Assembly: GCA_009823505.1 (NCBI GenBank)
Contig: VZQC01006709.1
Location: 462,522-526,521, forward strand
Direction: 5' to 3'
DNA: 64,000 nucleotides
DNA from: Rhizomys pruinosus
Taxonomy: Eukaryota > Chordata > Mammalia > Rodentia > Spalacidae
Positions within the stretch are counted from its first letter, which is position 1; every line of letters begins with the position of its first letter. The notes beneath the pieces were generated by a model. It ran no database searches and was not told the DNA's origin. It saw only the letters and a list, made by a program, of their open reading frames with translations. The translations under genes were made by a program, and so were the position numbers. Positions 21,386 through 32,130 of this stretch are shown here, one piece after another.

Positions 21386-22633
21386 TCATAAGCTGTGTGT
21401 GTGTTGGAGAACATCATAAGCTGTGTGTGTGTGCTGGAGAATGTCCTTATAAGCTGTGTGTGTGCTGGACGAACAGTCATAAGCTGTGTGTGTGCTGGAG
21501 AACGTCATCATAAGCTGTGTGTGTGCTAGAGAACATCCTCATAACTGTGTGTGTGCTGGAGAACGTCATCAAAAGCTGTGTGAGTGCTAGAGAATGTCCT
21601 CATAACTGTGTGTGTGCTGGAGAACGTCATCATAACTGTGTGTGCTGCGAGAAATGTCCTCATAACTAAATGCGTGTGCTGGAGAACGTCATCATAACTG
21701 TGTGTGTGTGCTGAGAACGTCCTCATAAGCTGTGTGTGTGCGAGAACTCATCATAATGTGTGTGTGCTGGAGAGTCCTCATAACTACTGTGCGGTGTGCT
21801 GAGAGAAAATCGTTCATAACTGTGTGTGTGTGCTGGAGAATGTCATCATAAAGCTGTGTGTGTGCTAGAGAACATCCTCATAACTGTGTGTGTGCTGGAG
21901 AACGTCCATCATAACTGTGTGTGTGCTGGAGAACGTCATCATAGCTGTGTGTGTGCTGGAGAACTGTCCTCATAACTGTGTGTGTGCTGGAGAACGTCCT
22001 CATAACTATGCGTGTGCTGGAGAACATCATGTACTGTGCGCTGGGAACTCATAAGCTGTGTGTGTGCTGGAGAACGTCCTCATAAGCTGTGTGTGTGCTG
22101 GAGAATGTCCTCATAACTATGCGTGTGCTGGAGAACGTCATCATAAGCTGTGTGTGTGCTGGAGAACGTCCTCATAAGCTGTGTGTGTGCTGGAGAACGT
22201 CCTCATAAGCTGTGTGTGTGCTGGAGAATGTCCTCATAAGCTGTGTGTGTGCTGGAGAACGTCCTCATAAGCTGTGTTTGTGCTGGAGAACGTCCTCATA
22301 ACTGTGTGTGTGCTGGAGAACGTCATCATAAGCTGTGTGTGCGCTGGAGAACGTCCTCATAAGCTGTGTGTGTGCTGGAGAATGTCCTCATAAGCTGTGT
22401 GTGCGCTGGAGAATGTCCTCATAACTATGCGTGTGCTGGAGAACATCATGATAAGCTGTGTGTGTGCTGGAGAACGTCCTCATAAGCTGTGTTTGTGCTG
22501 GAGAATGTCCTCATAACTGTGTGTGTGTTGGAGAACATCATCATAAGCTGTGTGTGTGCTAGAGAATGTCATCATAAGCTGTGTTTGTGCTGGAGAACAT
22601 CATCATAAGCTGTGTGTGTGCTGGAGAATGTCA
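21386..22633. repeat. Minisatellite, ~31-bp unit, about 40 copies
   Basis: The unit is 'cataagctgtgtgtgtg' + 'ctggagaacgtcct', repeated for 1.25 kb. Variants include 'gtcatcataag' versus 'gtcctcataag', loss of 'agc' ('cataactgtg'), and 'cataactatgcg'. The last unit runs directly into an ORR1-like LTR whose first bases ('tgtgctggagaatgtcacc') are half of the unit. Copies between about 21,640 and 22,050 carry many single-base gains and losses, possibly sequencing error. Confidence 0.97.
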
Positions 22634-23253
22634 CCTGTCAACACACCTGGGTAACTCAACTGAAGAATTACCTCCATTGGACTGGCCTGTGACCATGCCT
22701 GTGGGGCAGCTTCTTGATCCATGAGAGATGTGGGCGGGGCCATCACACTATGGGCGGGGCCACCCTTGGGCAGGTGGTCCTGTATTGTGTAAGAAAGCAG
22801 GCTAGGCTAAGCTGGGGTGGGCGAGGGAAGGAAGCCAGTAAGCGGTGTTCCTCCGCAGTCCGCAGTCTGTGCTTCAGCTCCCGCCTCCAGGTCTCTGCTC
22901 TGAGTTTCTGCCTTGACTTCCCTCCATGATGGACTGTGCAAAATAAACCCTTTCCTCAAGTTGGTTTTGTTCAGCTTTTTTTTTAATTTAATATCTTATT
23001 ATTTTTATTTTATGTGTTATGAGTGTATTGTCTGCATGTGTGTAAGTTCATCTATGTTGTGCAGTGCCCACATGTGTCAGAGGAAGGCATTGAATCCCCT
23101 GGAACTGCAGTTACTGATGGTTGTTAGCCACCATGTGGGTGCTGGCAATCAAACTCAGGTCCTCTGCAAGGGAAGCCGGTGCTCTTAACTGCTGAGACAT
23201 CTCTCCAGCCCCTTGGTCAGTGTTTTATTACAGCAATAGAAAGTAACTAGACA
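22617..23253 (+). mobile_element. Solo ORR1-like MaLR LTR, interrupted by a B2
   Basis: Starts 'tgtgctggagaatgtcacct', then 'ccattggactggcctgtg', a TATA-like 'gtgtaagaaag', an AATAAA at about 22,942, and ends 'aagtaactagaca'. About 400 bp without the B2. Related in sequence to the LTRs at 7.9 and 16.5 kb but more diverged. No partner LTR or internal region is adjacent. Confidence 0.88.
22975..23212 (-). mobile_element. B2 SINE inside the LTR
   Basis: Reverse-complement B2, diverged and lacking the 17-bp duplication. Short target duplication 'ttg[t/g]tcag' (22967 and 23213). Confidence 0.92.
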
Positions 23254-23264
23254 GTATGTGTTTG

Positions 23265-23266
<2 letters not shown>

Positions 23267-23301
<35 letters not shown>
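23267..23301. repeat. (TG)n microsatellite
   Basis: 35 bp of TG directly downstream of the LTR. Confidence 0.95.
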
Positions 23302-23303
<2 letters not shown>

Positions 23304-23445
23304 TTGGTGTCATCAGATCTTTCAGGCAGGCACGAAATACCTTAGAATATGTTCCCTGTCACTAAGCAGGGACGGCAGTGTTGGAAATGCTGATGGTGCA
23401 CACTGGGAAAGAAAAAGGCACTTAAAGATTGATAACTGCAGAAAG

Positions 23446-23660
23446 GGGTTGAACAGATGGCTCTGCGGTTTAGAACATCCGTTGCTCCTTCAAAAGACAG
23501 GTGTTTGGTTCCCAGCACCCACCTCAGGTGCAACTCCAGACCCAGGGGCTGACACCCTCTTCTGGGCTCCTCATGTACCTGTACATACATGGTGCACATA
23601 AATTCAGCAGGCACACAAGTAAAACAAAAAGTGAATAAATTTTAAAAATTAATAAAATAA
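23446..23660 (+). mobile_element. B3-type SINE
   Basis: 'gttgaacagatggctctgcg', 'gtttggttcccagcacccac', 'ctgacaccctcttctggg', A-rich end. Target-site duplication 'tgcagaaag' (23437 and 23662). Confidence 0.85.
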
Positions 23661-23670
23661 ATGCAGAAAG

Positions 23671-24745
23671 CATGGGCACCTTTGTAGCTGGAGAAGCATC
23701 AGGGAGAAAGGACAGCCCAGGCCATCAGCCTCTGGGCCACAGAGCTGTGGAATCCAGATTCCTGGGCACCGTCCTCCTTGCTCCTCTGTGGAAACAGAAA
23801 AGAGCAAGGTCTCTCCTCTTTCCACTGGCATCTAGCTCCTGTCTAGTGCCTCTCATTGTCTCCCAGCAGGAGCCAGCTTGCCTGGAGGCCTGGAAAGTGC
23901 CACCTGTAGGACTCCAACCAGCCCGGCAGTGAGCAGAGCACAGAGGGCAGAAATGGAGTCGAGGGGGACTGAGTTCACAGGGCTAGCAGTAAGTGGAAAT
24001 AGAATAGGTAGATGATGCATGGAAGGAAGGTCTAATGGGGAGCTGGAGCCAGATGAAGATCAGAGAGAGAAGAGAGGGAGAGAGAGAGGAGGAGGAGAGA
24101 GTAAAGAAGGGAGAAAGGAGAAGAGGGAGAGGGAACCTTTCTTCTACATTCCATCAGCAAAGTGAACCAGGTCTCCATGTCTCAGCTCATTGGACAAGGT
24201 GACTTGGAAGGTCCCTGGAGTGCCTCGGATTTCATCATGTGCTGTCAATGTTCACCTATTTCTCTGGCCCATGGCCTTTTGTACTTCACAGCATGTGGCC
24301 TGGGAGGTTCCCATCAGACGCACTTTCCCTGGGACCCACTCACCCTCCTGCCCCACTGCCTCCAACCTAGGGTGCAGCCCTCACGTGATACCCCAAGGTG
24401 GGCAGCTCCTCTGTGACAGCTATTCTCAGCCCCACTCTGCTCTTGAAATGTGCTCCGTATCTTAATGGAAAGATTTCTTCCTTCCAGAAAGCGGACTGGC
24501 ACCAAAAATAAACAATTCAGAAAAATAAAATAAAACCACTTTCTCCACCATAAAAAGAAATTGAAGAGCTCATTAGTCTTAGGAATAAATTGTATTTTCT
24601 AATGTGTGAGGGCAGTAGACAGAACCATGAATATTCATGAGCATGCTTCCAAAATGAGAGGGGGGTGCTTCTTTTAGGCACTGCCCATTTATGAGAAAGG
24701 TATCCTCACTGTGGGTAGAATGATTGATCCCCAAATCCTCAACAT
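23671..24745. other. Unique sequence with a GA-rich patch
   Basis: A GA-rich low-complexity stretch lies at 24,056-24,133. No gene seen. Confidence 0.5.
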
Positions 24746-24764
24746 AGGGACTGATGGCCTTTTT

Positions 24765-24771
24765 TTTTAAG

Positions 24772-24811
<40 letters not shown>

Positions 24812-25026
24812 TTTGTATGAATGTACTGTCTGCATGTAGGTCTGTGCACCCGTGTCGTGCAATGCCGCGGAGGTCAGAAGAGGGTGTCAAATTCCCCTGG
24901 AACTGGAGTTCTCCTGGAATTGGAGTTACAGACGGTTCTCAGCCGCCATGTGGGTGCTGGGAATCGAACCCGGGTCCTCTGCAAGAGCAGTTGGCGCTCT
25001 TAACCGCTAGGTTATCTCTCCAGCCC
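24765..25026 (-). mobile_element. B2 SINE, young subfamily, (TTTA)n tail
   Basis: Reverse-complement B2 with the 17-bp duplication and about 12 TTTA repeats replacing the tail. Target-site duplication 'ggactgatggcctttt' (24748 and 25028). Confidence 0.96.
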
Positions 25027-25228
25027 AGGACTGATGGCCTTTTGATAAGAAATTACAACATACCTTCTAGTGAAGACAAACTAGCCAAACTGCCAACCAA
25101 AGCCTGGGACCAAGGATGCCTACGGGTAACTTTACAAATTGCATAGGCCCACCCACACTCAACAGCAACTCTCTGACCATCAGAGAGGCAGACAGACCCA
25201 TGAGGACCAAGCTAGCACATGAGGCTAC

Positions 25229-25750
25229 CAAGGTTTGGACCTGGAATGCTGCCCAGAGGCGGATATGTCAAAGGCTTCGTCCCCCTGCACCAGTGCTGGG
25301 ACCTGGTGCAAGTGTTAGGAGGTGCTGCCTAGTGAGAGTCCTTAGGTCATTTGGAGTGTGCCCACAGGGGCCACTATCTCTTCTTTTTTGATTTTATTGG
25401 ATAGGGTCTCCCCGTAGGCCCCCCGCTGGCCTGGAACTCACTAGTAGAATAGGCTAAAAAAGATTTTTTTTTTAACTCAAAGATGTATTTGCCTGCCTCT
25501 GCCCAGGTGCTGGGATCAAAGGTGTGGGCCACCACTCCCTGTACTTTTCCTCCTCTTTTGCTTCCTGGCCATAAGGTGACCAGCTGGCTCTGCCATACAC
25601 TCCCCAACATTATCATCTGGCACACCCTCCAGAAGCCCAAAGCAAAGGGTCCCCCCTGGCTTATTCTGGAGCTCATAAGTGTGAGCTCATGTAACCTTTT
25701 CCCTTCATAAGCCTACTGTTTCTGGTGCTTTATTATAGTGATGGAGTAGA
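25229..25750 (+). mobile_element. MLT1-type MaLR LTR with nested B1
   Basis: 'tttggacctggaatgctgcc', 'gtccttaggtcatttggagt', 'tttgcttcctggccataagg', 'agcccaaagcaaaggg' and 'tttattatagtgatggagta' follow MLT1 order. Interrupted by a B1 at 25390-25545. Confidence 0.75.
25390..25545 (-). mobile_element. Diverged B1 SINE
   Basis: Reverse-complement B1 with an internal T-run (25,463-25,474): 'atagggtctccccgtag', 'gcctggaactcactag', 'gtgctgggatcaaaggtgtg'. Confidence 0.8.
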
Positions 25751-25948
25751 CCAGTCCTTTCCCAGGTCTCACAGATCCAGCCTTGTCTTCTTCCCTTCCC
25801 TGGGTGGGGCTTTAGCCAGCAGAATGTACAGTGGTTATCTATTGAGCAGAGGAACAGGCTGGAACAGGCAAAAACCACTGGATCAAGAGGCATCCACAAG
25901 AAAGACTCCCCAAAGACACATACTCCTAACAGATAACAACTCTCTTTG

Positions 25949-26320
25949 CTATAGTTTACATAAGAAATGTCTCACCCAAAGGTCTACGTGTTAAAGCCTT
26001 AGATATCAACCTGGCATACTAGAGAGGTGCTAGGATTTTAAAGTAAGGTGGCCTAAATGAGAGGAAGTCAGATCATAGAACATGCCTTTCAGGGAAGGAA
26101 CCCAGCCCCTTCCTCCCTCTCTTTTACTCCCAGGCTGCCCACAGGGCTTCCTTGGTTATAAGTTCCAGCACAATGCGCTGTACTACCAGAGGCCCAGAGC
26201 AACAGGGCCAAGAGATGATGGACTGAAGCCCCTCAAACTGTGAGACAAAACAAACCTTTCCTCCTTCTAACTTGATTTTCTCAGGCATTGTGTCACAGCA
26301 CAGAAAACTGACTAACATAT
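25949..26320 (+). mobile_element. MLT1-type MaLR LTR
   Basis: 'tatagtttacataagaaatg', 'aaactgtgagacaaaacaaa', 'cctttcctccttctaacttg' and an end 'cagaaaactgactaacatat' fit an MLT1 LTR in plus orientation. Confidence 0.75.
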
Positions 26321-26513
26321 CCTCTACCACAACAGAGCCAACTTCATCCTCACTCTGGGTCCTTCCTGATTCCACACTCTGGCTAGTCACAGACTGCTGA
26401 GGCAGGACAATCATCTAGATAGAAGCCACTCATCTATGCGGTTATCCCTTCTAATCTAAACATGTATTTGCTCTGGTTTCAACTTTGATAATTTTTCAGT
26501 TTTTAAAAGACTA

Positions 26514-26685
26514 ATCCTATGTGGTGGTATACCCCTTTAATTCCAGCACTCAGGAGGCAGTGGTAGGCAGATCACTATGAGATCAAAGCCAGCCTGCCCT
26601 ACATAGTGAGGTCCAGGCCAGCTGAGGCTGCAGGGAGGCCCTGTCTCAAAACAAAACAAAACAAAACAAAACAAAACAAAAAAAC
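26514..26685 (+). mobile_element. B1 SINE with (CAAAA)n tail
   Basis: 'tggtggtatacccctttaat' through 'ctgcagggaggccctgtctc', then eight CAAAA repeats. Confidence 0.9.
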
Positions 26686-26754
26686 CTCTTGGTGTAGTGT
26701 GTTACAACTAATAGAGTTCCCGGTGCCATTGGTCATTTTGACCATCCTGGAAGG

Positions 26755-26915
26755 TAAATATGATCAATAGTCTGTTTTCAAAACAGGCAGCTGAGGCTCA
26801 GAGAGGCTATTTGATTTTGCTTAGATGGTATAGCGAGTAATGGAAAAAATGCGAACTAAGCCCTGGGGGCCCTCAGTCTAACACAGAGCTCCTTCTGCAA
26901 TATTATACTGCTTCT
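26755..26915 (-). mobile_element. MIR-like SINE fragment
   Basis: 'ggcagctgaggctcagagag' followed by a decayed stretch reads as a reverse-complement MIR core. Low sequence retention. Confidence 0.45.
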
Positions 26916-26995
26916 CTGTTTTTGAAAAAAACTGTAATGGGAGCAACTAATTTTCCCTTGGTACTTATGGCCCCTTTATGGCTTTGGTAACTGTA

Positions 26996-27299
26996 TGAGT
27001 TGGTTTTGTTGCTGTAACAAAATACTTGAAGCTGGGTACTTTATATAGAAAATGGGCTTAACAACTCAGTTCTACAGGTTTATTAGAATTGTGCTGGGAT
27101 TTGTGTGTCTTTGGAGAGGGACTTGTGGCAGATGGCATCACAATGAGAGGGATGTGCAGGAGAGACCATGGCAAGACAGCTAGGTATAGTTCCCAACAGC
27201 TTAATCTGAGAACTAATCCATTCTCTGAGATCAACATGAATCTGTCTATGACTCCAAACCTCCACCACTTAAGAGTTTTGCACTAGATTCCACTTCTTT
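26996..27299 (-). mobile_element. MST-type MaLR LTR, left part
   Basis: 'gagttggttttgttgctgta' followed by 'acaaaatacttgaagctggg' is the reverse-complement 3' end of an MST/THE-like LTR. The rest of the LTR resumes at 30,871 beyond the nested B2/B1 and L1. Confidence 0.65.
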
Positions 27300-27622
27300 T
27301 TTTAAGATATTCTTTTCTTTTTTCTCTTTTTCTTTTGGTCTTTTGAGACAGAATCTCCCTGTAGCTGGCCTTGAACTTGCTACATAGAACAGGCTGGCCT
27401 TGAGCTCACAGAGATCTGCCTGTCTCTGCTTCCCGAGTGCTGGGATTAAAGGCATGCACTACCAACCCTGGCTAAGATTTTATTTTCATTTATGTATATG
27501 TGTATATCTGTTAGTGCCCACCAAGGAACTAGAGTTACAGGTTGATGTACATTCTGGGAACTTAACTGGAGTCCTCTGGAAGAGCATCCAGTGCTCTTAA
27601 CCATTGAGCCATTCCTTTAGCC
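27300..27622 (-). mobile_element. B2-type SINE, split by a B1
   Basis: The right part reads 'gtcctctggaagagcatcca' and 'ctcttaaccattgagccatt'; the T-rich tail is at 27,299-27,317. Short target duplication 'ccacttctt' (27291 and 27622). Confidence 0.8.
27318..27472 (-). mobile_element. B1 SINE nested in B2
   Basis: Reverse-complement B1 flanked by 'taagatattcttttc' / 'taagattttattttc' (27303 and 27473). Confidence 0.88.
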
Positions 27623-27630
27623 CACTTCTT

Positions 27631-30600
27631 TTTTTTTAATTTTCATTTTTTATTGATGCTTTGTGTATTTCATACATCATTTTCCAATTCAGTTCAGGCA
27701 TATTTCCCTTTCCCTTCCCTCCAGCCCACCCCACCCCATCCCAGATCATGCATTCTGCCATAACTGTCCTGCATCTTTCTCTCAGTTTTTTTTTTCATTT
27801 TTTAACAATAAGTAATAATTTATGAGTACAAGCATCCTTCATGTAAAACTAATTTGCAAGCAGTTGTGCCCAAACCCACACAGCCCATGGGTCCCACCAT
27901 CCCACCAAGCAGGGGGGCCTTGTATGTTCAATCAAGTTGATCAAATGAGTGTCCAGACTATGTTGCTGTAGTTTCGCCATTCACCCCAATCGCAGCCCTT
28001 AAATTCTACTACACCCCCTCTTCCGCAGATTGTTCCCTAGGCTTAGAAAAGGGGCACAAGTGGATGAGAAGCAAAACAGTCTACTTTCTCTGGAGCTGTT
28101 GTCTTGGTCTCTGGTCAATTCTGGCTGTTTCCTTTCATGGGCTGACAGTTTGTCCGGGAATAACGTTCCGATCCTACTAATGAAGCACAAGCAATTAGAT
28201 ATATAGGTATTTAAACAGTACTAATTGTTATGGTAGGTTACTTTGGTATAGACACAGATGTTTGGATGGTATGTTAATCCATGAATTACATTTTTTTCTG
28301 TTAAATATGACAGGGTCTTACTGTGGCTTATAACATCTCCTAACCATTAGAGGATGTAAGCTTGTGGCATCAGCCGTGGGTTATTCCTCCAAGGAGAGAG
28401 AGCTAATAGCCAATTAGATTTGGGATATACAGGCATATGGCTGCCACTGCTGCACAATATTTCCAGGCAGGTGAGGTGTAGCTGCTGCTGACAGAGGAGT
28501 CTTGCTTGACTCAAGGAGACCTATATTTGCTTTATTGTTTTAGTCATCTTTGGTAACACTCTCTGGTATTTCAGAGACCATGTGTACACTTGCAAGTGTG
28601 GTCTCAATACATCTTTCTCATGTTTACATCAGGTCTTCAACAGCAAGGCTTTATCGCCTCTCTTCTTGCAGATATCCCAGTTTAGAGGCAAGGAGCCTTT
28701 ACCTTTTGTGGGGGCTTGGATCCCCTGGCCAACATCTCCTTGGTAGAATAATCCATTGCTGATGTCAGAGCTCCTGTATTAATATATTTTGCTTAAGTGC
28801 ATAGCTTAAGGAGACTTTAGTATTATATTTGGTTCTGAATAGAGAATAATCCTTTTCACAGTTCCTATGTCTATTAGTCAATTAAAGAAGGCAGTTTTAC
28901 TGGTTTTATAAGAGATTATCTCTATAACGGTTGGCTCCAATTTACAGTTGGAGAATGACATCATCATCATATTTCTCCTTGTTCTATGGGGGGGTAAGAA
29001 AGTCTCTCATATTAAAACCTTTGCAGCACCTAGAAGGTAAGTTTCGTTAGGACTCGTTATAAATAGTTGTTACAAGTAGGATCCACAGAGGGGTATGATG
29101 TTTGTAGCAATCTGAGGCTTTTCTTCCTTTCAATGTTCAGACAGGCCAACCTTTCTGCTGGCACTTTCTGGTACATCCTACTCAATGCAAAGCTGTAACT
29201 TCCTTTCTCAGCCGTTAAGTTGGTGACATTTTGACCTGTTGGAACATATAAATCTTTTCCCGTAGTTAGTTGTAAGATTTGAATTGCAAGGTTTTTGACA
29301 AAAAGGTTTCATATCTATCTGTATCCCCCTTTTTTATTTTAGGTTTTTGTTTTTTGACCCATGAGTCTCAAAAAGGCAGTTGAATTATACATACCTATAG
29401 GGTGGAATCAAGGCCCAGATTTCATCAAATTCACCCACGCTGTTTTGGGTGACTGTATGTGATCAACTTGGAAAGCAAACTTAATTTTTAAGTCAAATCA
29501 TCCTATAGGTGAAAGAGAATGCTACAAGGTGATACTGTACAGCAGAAAAATTATAAAGAACATTTGTATGTGCCAATCCCAAAGTTATTGTTATATAAAT
29601 TTTAAGTAAAACAAATGTGGACAACAGCAATTTATATCTCCAATTAACTCAGATGCATTACTGTTTTCATCAGAGCCTTTAAACCAATGTTGTTTAATAT
29701 ATACATATTTACTTTTACTAAGTCCTAAAACACCATGTAACCTATAGACAGAGTCTGGGCAAAACTGGATGCTTGCTGAACTCACATCAATTAAATATGC
29801 ATTAATCGAATATACACCCGTGTCCCTCTCCCATCCCTCCCACCCCTCCCAATTCACCATTTCAGTCAGTTTTCTGATGCAGTCTTTCTGTTGTTGTTCT
29901 TTTAATATGCATCCCTCTCCACAAGAAATATTTGTAACTGGGTTATTGGCACTAGCATCCACATATGAGGGATACCATTCATCATCTGTTTTTCCAGGAC
30001 TGCATTACCTCACTTAACATGATGTCCTCTAGCTCCATCCATTTACCTGCAAAGTTCATGATGTTGTCCTTCTTTACCGCTGCATAGAACTCCATTGTGT
30101 ACATGTACCACATTTTCTCTATCCACTCATCAGTTGAGGGGCATTTGGGTTGGTTCCAGCTTTTTGCTATTGTGAACAGAGCTGCAATAAATATAGCTGT
30201 ACATTATATCTCTGCAGTAAATGAGTCTTGTGGGTATATACCCAGGAGTGGTATGACTGGGTCAAATGGCAAGTTCATTTTGAGTCTTCCAAGGGTTCTC
30301 CACACTGCTTTCCACAGTGGCTGTACAAGTCTACATTCCCACCAGCAAAGGATGAGTGTTCCTCCTTCCCACAACCTCTCCAGCACTTGGTATCATTTGT
30401 TTTCTTGATCCTAGCCAGTCTTACTGGAGTAAGATGATATCTTATATTGGTTTTAATTTGCATTTCCTTAATTATTAGTGATGTTGAATACTTCTTAAGA
30501 TGTTTCTCAGCCATCTCTAATTCCTCCTCTGTGAAGTCTCTATTCAGTTCTTTGCTCCATCCTTTGAGTGATTCATTTGTTTTCTTTCTTCTTTGTTTTT

Positions 30601-30867
30601 TGAGTAGCTTGTATACACTGGAAATTAATGCTTTGTCAGATGTATCTTCTATGAAGGTTTCCTCCCATTCTGTGGGTTTTCTCTTCACTTCCTTTATTGT
30701 TTCCCTTGATGTACAGAAGCCTTTGAGTTTAATGAGGTCCCATTTGTCAATTGTCAATCTTATTTCTTGTGCAGCTGCTGTCTGACCTAGGAAGTCTTTT
30801 CCTACACCCATGTCTTGTAGTCTGCTGCCAAGTTTCTCTTCTATCACCTCCAGAGTTTTGGATTTCG
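27631..30867 (-). mobile_element. 5'-truncated L1 with ORF2 3' end and long 3' UTR
   Basis: A perfect 12-bp target-site duplication 'agcccacttctt' (27619-27630 and 30868-30879) defines a 3.24-kb element. In minus-strand order it has the C-terminal part of ORF2, a G-rich polypurine tract (about 29,820-29,851) as in other L1 3' UTRs, about 2.2 kb of further AT-rich sequence, and a tail with AATAAA and an A-run. I do not recognise 27.7-29.6 kb by itself. It is assigned to the L1 because it lies between the duplications; a nested element there is possible. Confidence 0.8.
29985..30867 (-). pseudogene. L1 ORF2 C-terminal remnant
   Basis: The minus strand encodes the end of the L1 reverse-transcriptase protein: a stretch with 'KWDLIKLKGFCTSRETI', 'NESLKGWSKELNRDF' and 'RYHLTPVRLARIKKTND', then the Cys-rich motif 'CWRGCG', then in a shifted frame 'LVQPLWKAVWRTLGRLKMNL' and 'VIPLLGIYP'. 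These are hallmarks of the L1 C-terminal segment. At least one frameshift (near 30,275-30,390) and truncation of the endonuclease and RT domains make it non-functional. Confidence 0.9.
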
Positions 30868-30870
30868 AGC

Positions 30871-30965
30871 CCACTTCTTATAGGTCTCACCACCTCTCCA
30901 TCACCACACTGGGGAGGAAGCTCTCAGAATGCAAGCTGAATACCTCCAAGCTGTGCCCAAACCAT
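30871..30965 (-). mobile_element. MST-type MaLR LTR, right part
   Basis: 'tcttataggtctcaccacct', 'catcaccacactggggagg' and 'gtgcccaaaccatag' continue the LTR interrupted at 27,299. Confidence 0.55.
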
Positions 30966-31202
30966 AGTAGTAAAAGAACTTTGCTTTTATTAGGGAAGCT
31001 CTGCATCCAAATAAAGCCACATTCCCCAGTCTTTCGTGTAGGTGGGTGTGGGCATACAACCAGTCGGACCTTAGTGTGAAGGCCTTAGAGAAAGCTTGCC
31101 TCAAATGGGCCTGTTCCACTGAAAAGGCCTGTGGCTCATCTGATAGCTGGAGCACCAGAAGCCCCACTGGAACATGAAGAGACCTTAGAAGTAAAAGCTA
31201 CT

Positions 31203-31440
31203 GGGGCTGGAGAGATGGCCTAGCGGTTAAGAGCACTGACTGCTCTTGAATCCCCAGCACCCACATGGCGGCTAAAAACCGTCTTTAACTCCAGTTCCAG
31301 GGGAATCAGATGCCCTCTTCTGACATCCATGGCATTGCACGACATGGGTGCACCAACCTGCATGCAGACAATACATTCATACACATATGAAAAAATAAAT
31401 AAATAAATGAAAATAAATTTTAAAAAATTAAAAAAAAAAA
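31203..31440 (+). mobile_element. B2 SINE with internal deletion
   Basis: Target-site duplication 'agaagtaaaagctact' (31187-31202 and 31441-31456, perfect 16 bp). The B box region between 'gctctt' and 'gaatccccagc' is deleted, so it should not be transcribed by pol III. Single (non-duplicated) 'ctccagttcc' block. Confidence 0.96.
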
Positions 31441-31798
31441 AGAAGTAAAAGCTACTTACTGATGACAAGTTTGGGTCCTGCCCTGGATTGCCTACTTCTA
31501 AACTCCTTAAATAAATTGGAAAATAAATACTTGGGAACTTAAGCCACTGTTTTTGAAGTCTCTGTTACATCATCAACTTCAAATTCAAAGTCATAAAGTT
31601 TATATAACAGGTAATTTTGAAATTCTAGTGCAAAGTCCATTTGATGGTATGATTAATCCCTAGGACACAAGGATCTTATTTTCTATGCCAGAAGGACAGC
31701 TTTTAAGTCAGGCCCTGGTACTAGCCATCAAGCCTCCCTCACATGAGGACACTGCTGGTCTGGCAGAGATTGGACATGCGATAGAATTTGTTAGACAG

Positions 31799-32130
31799 TG
31801 TTATGGTTTGAGCACATATTGGAGACTTAATCCCCAGGGCAGCAGGACTGGGAGACAGGCAGAACATGAGGAATTTAGCTCATGGAGTCCCACCTCAGGA
31901 ACAGACTGATGCCCATCCTAGAAGAACTAGTGGATGTGACTCTGACATCTTGCTCTCTCCCCCGACAATGACTTCCTTCAACCATGATGTGACATCGTAA
32001 GATGGTCCTCACCAGGCACTACCCTCCATCTACCAGAAAACACCCCTCTATCTTGGGTATGTTTGCCTCCAGAACTGTAAGAGTTGCAGTTCTCTTCCTT
32101 ATAAACTACCTAGGCAACCCAGATTGTCAG
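31799..32130 (+). mobile_element. MST/THE-type MaLR LTR
   Basis: 'tgttatggtttgagcacata', 'ggagacttaatccccagggc', 'gatgtgactctgacatcttg', 'cctccagaactgtaagagtt' and 'ccttataaactacctaggc' are in MST order. Confidence 0.75.

Noticed and set aside
21386..22633. CRISPR-like periodic array
   Set aside because: Units are contiguous with no unique spacers, the DNA is mammalian, and the unit derives from an LTR edge.
24056..24133. GA-rich patch as a regulatory GAGA element
   Set aside because: Simple low-complexity sequence with no supporting context.
30275..30874. 199-codon minus-strand frame as a gene
   Set aside because: It is the C-terminal piece of L1 ORF2, truncated and frameshifted; annotated as a pseudogene within the L1.
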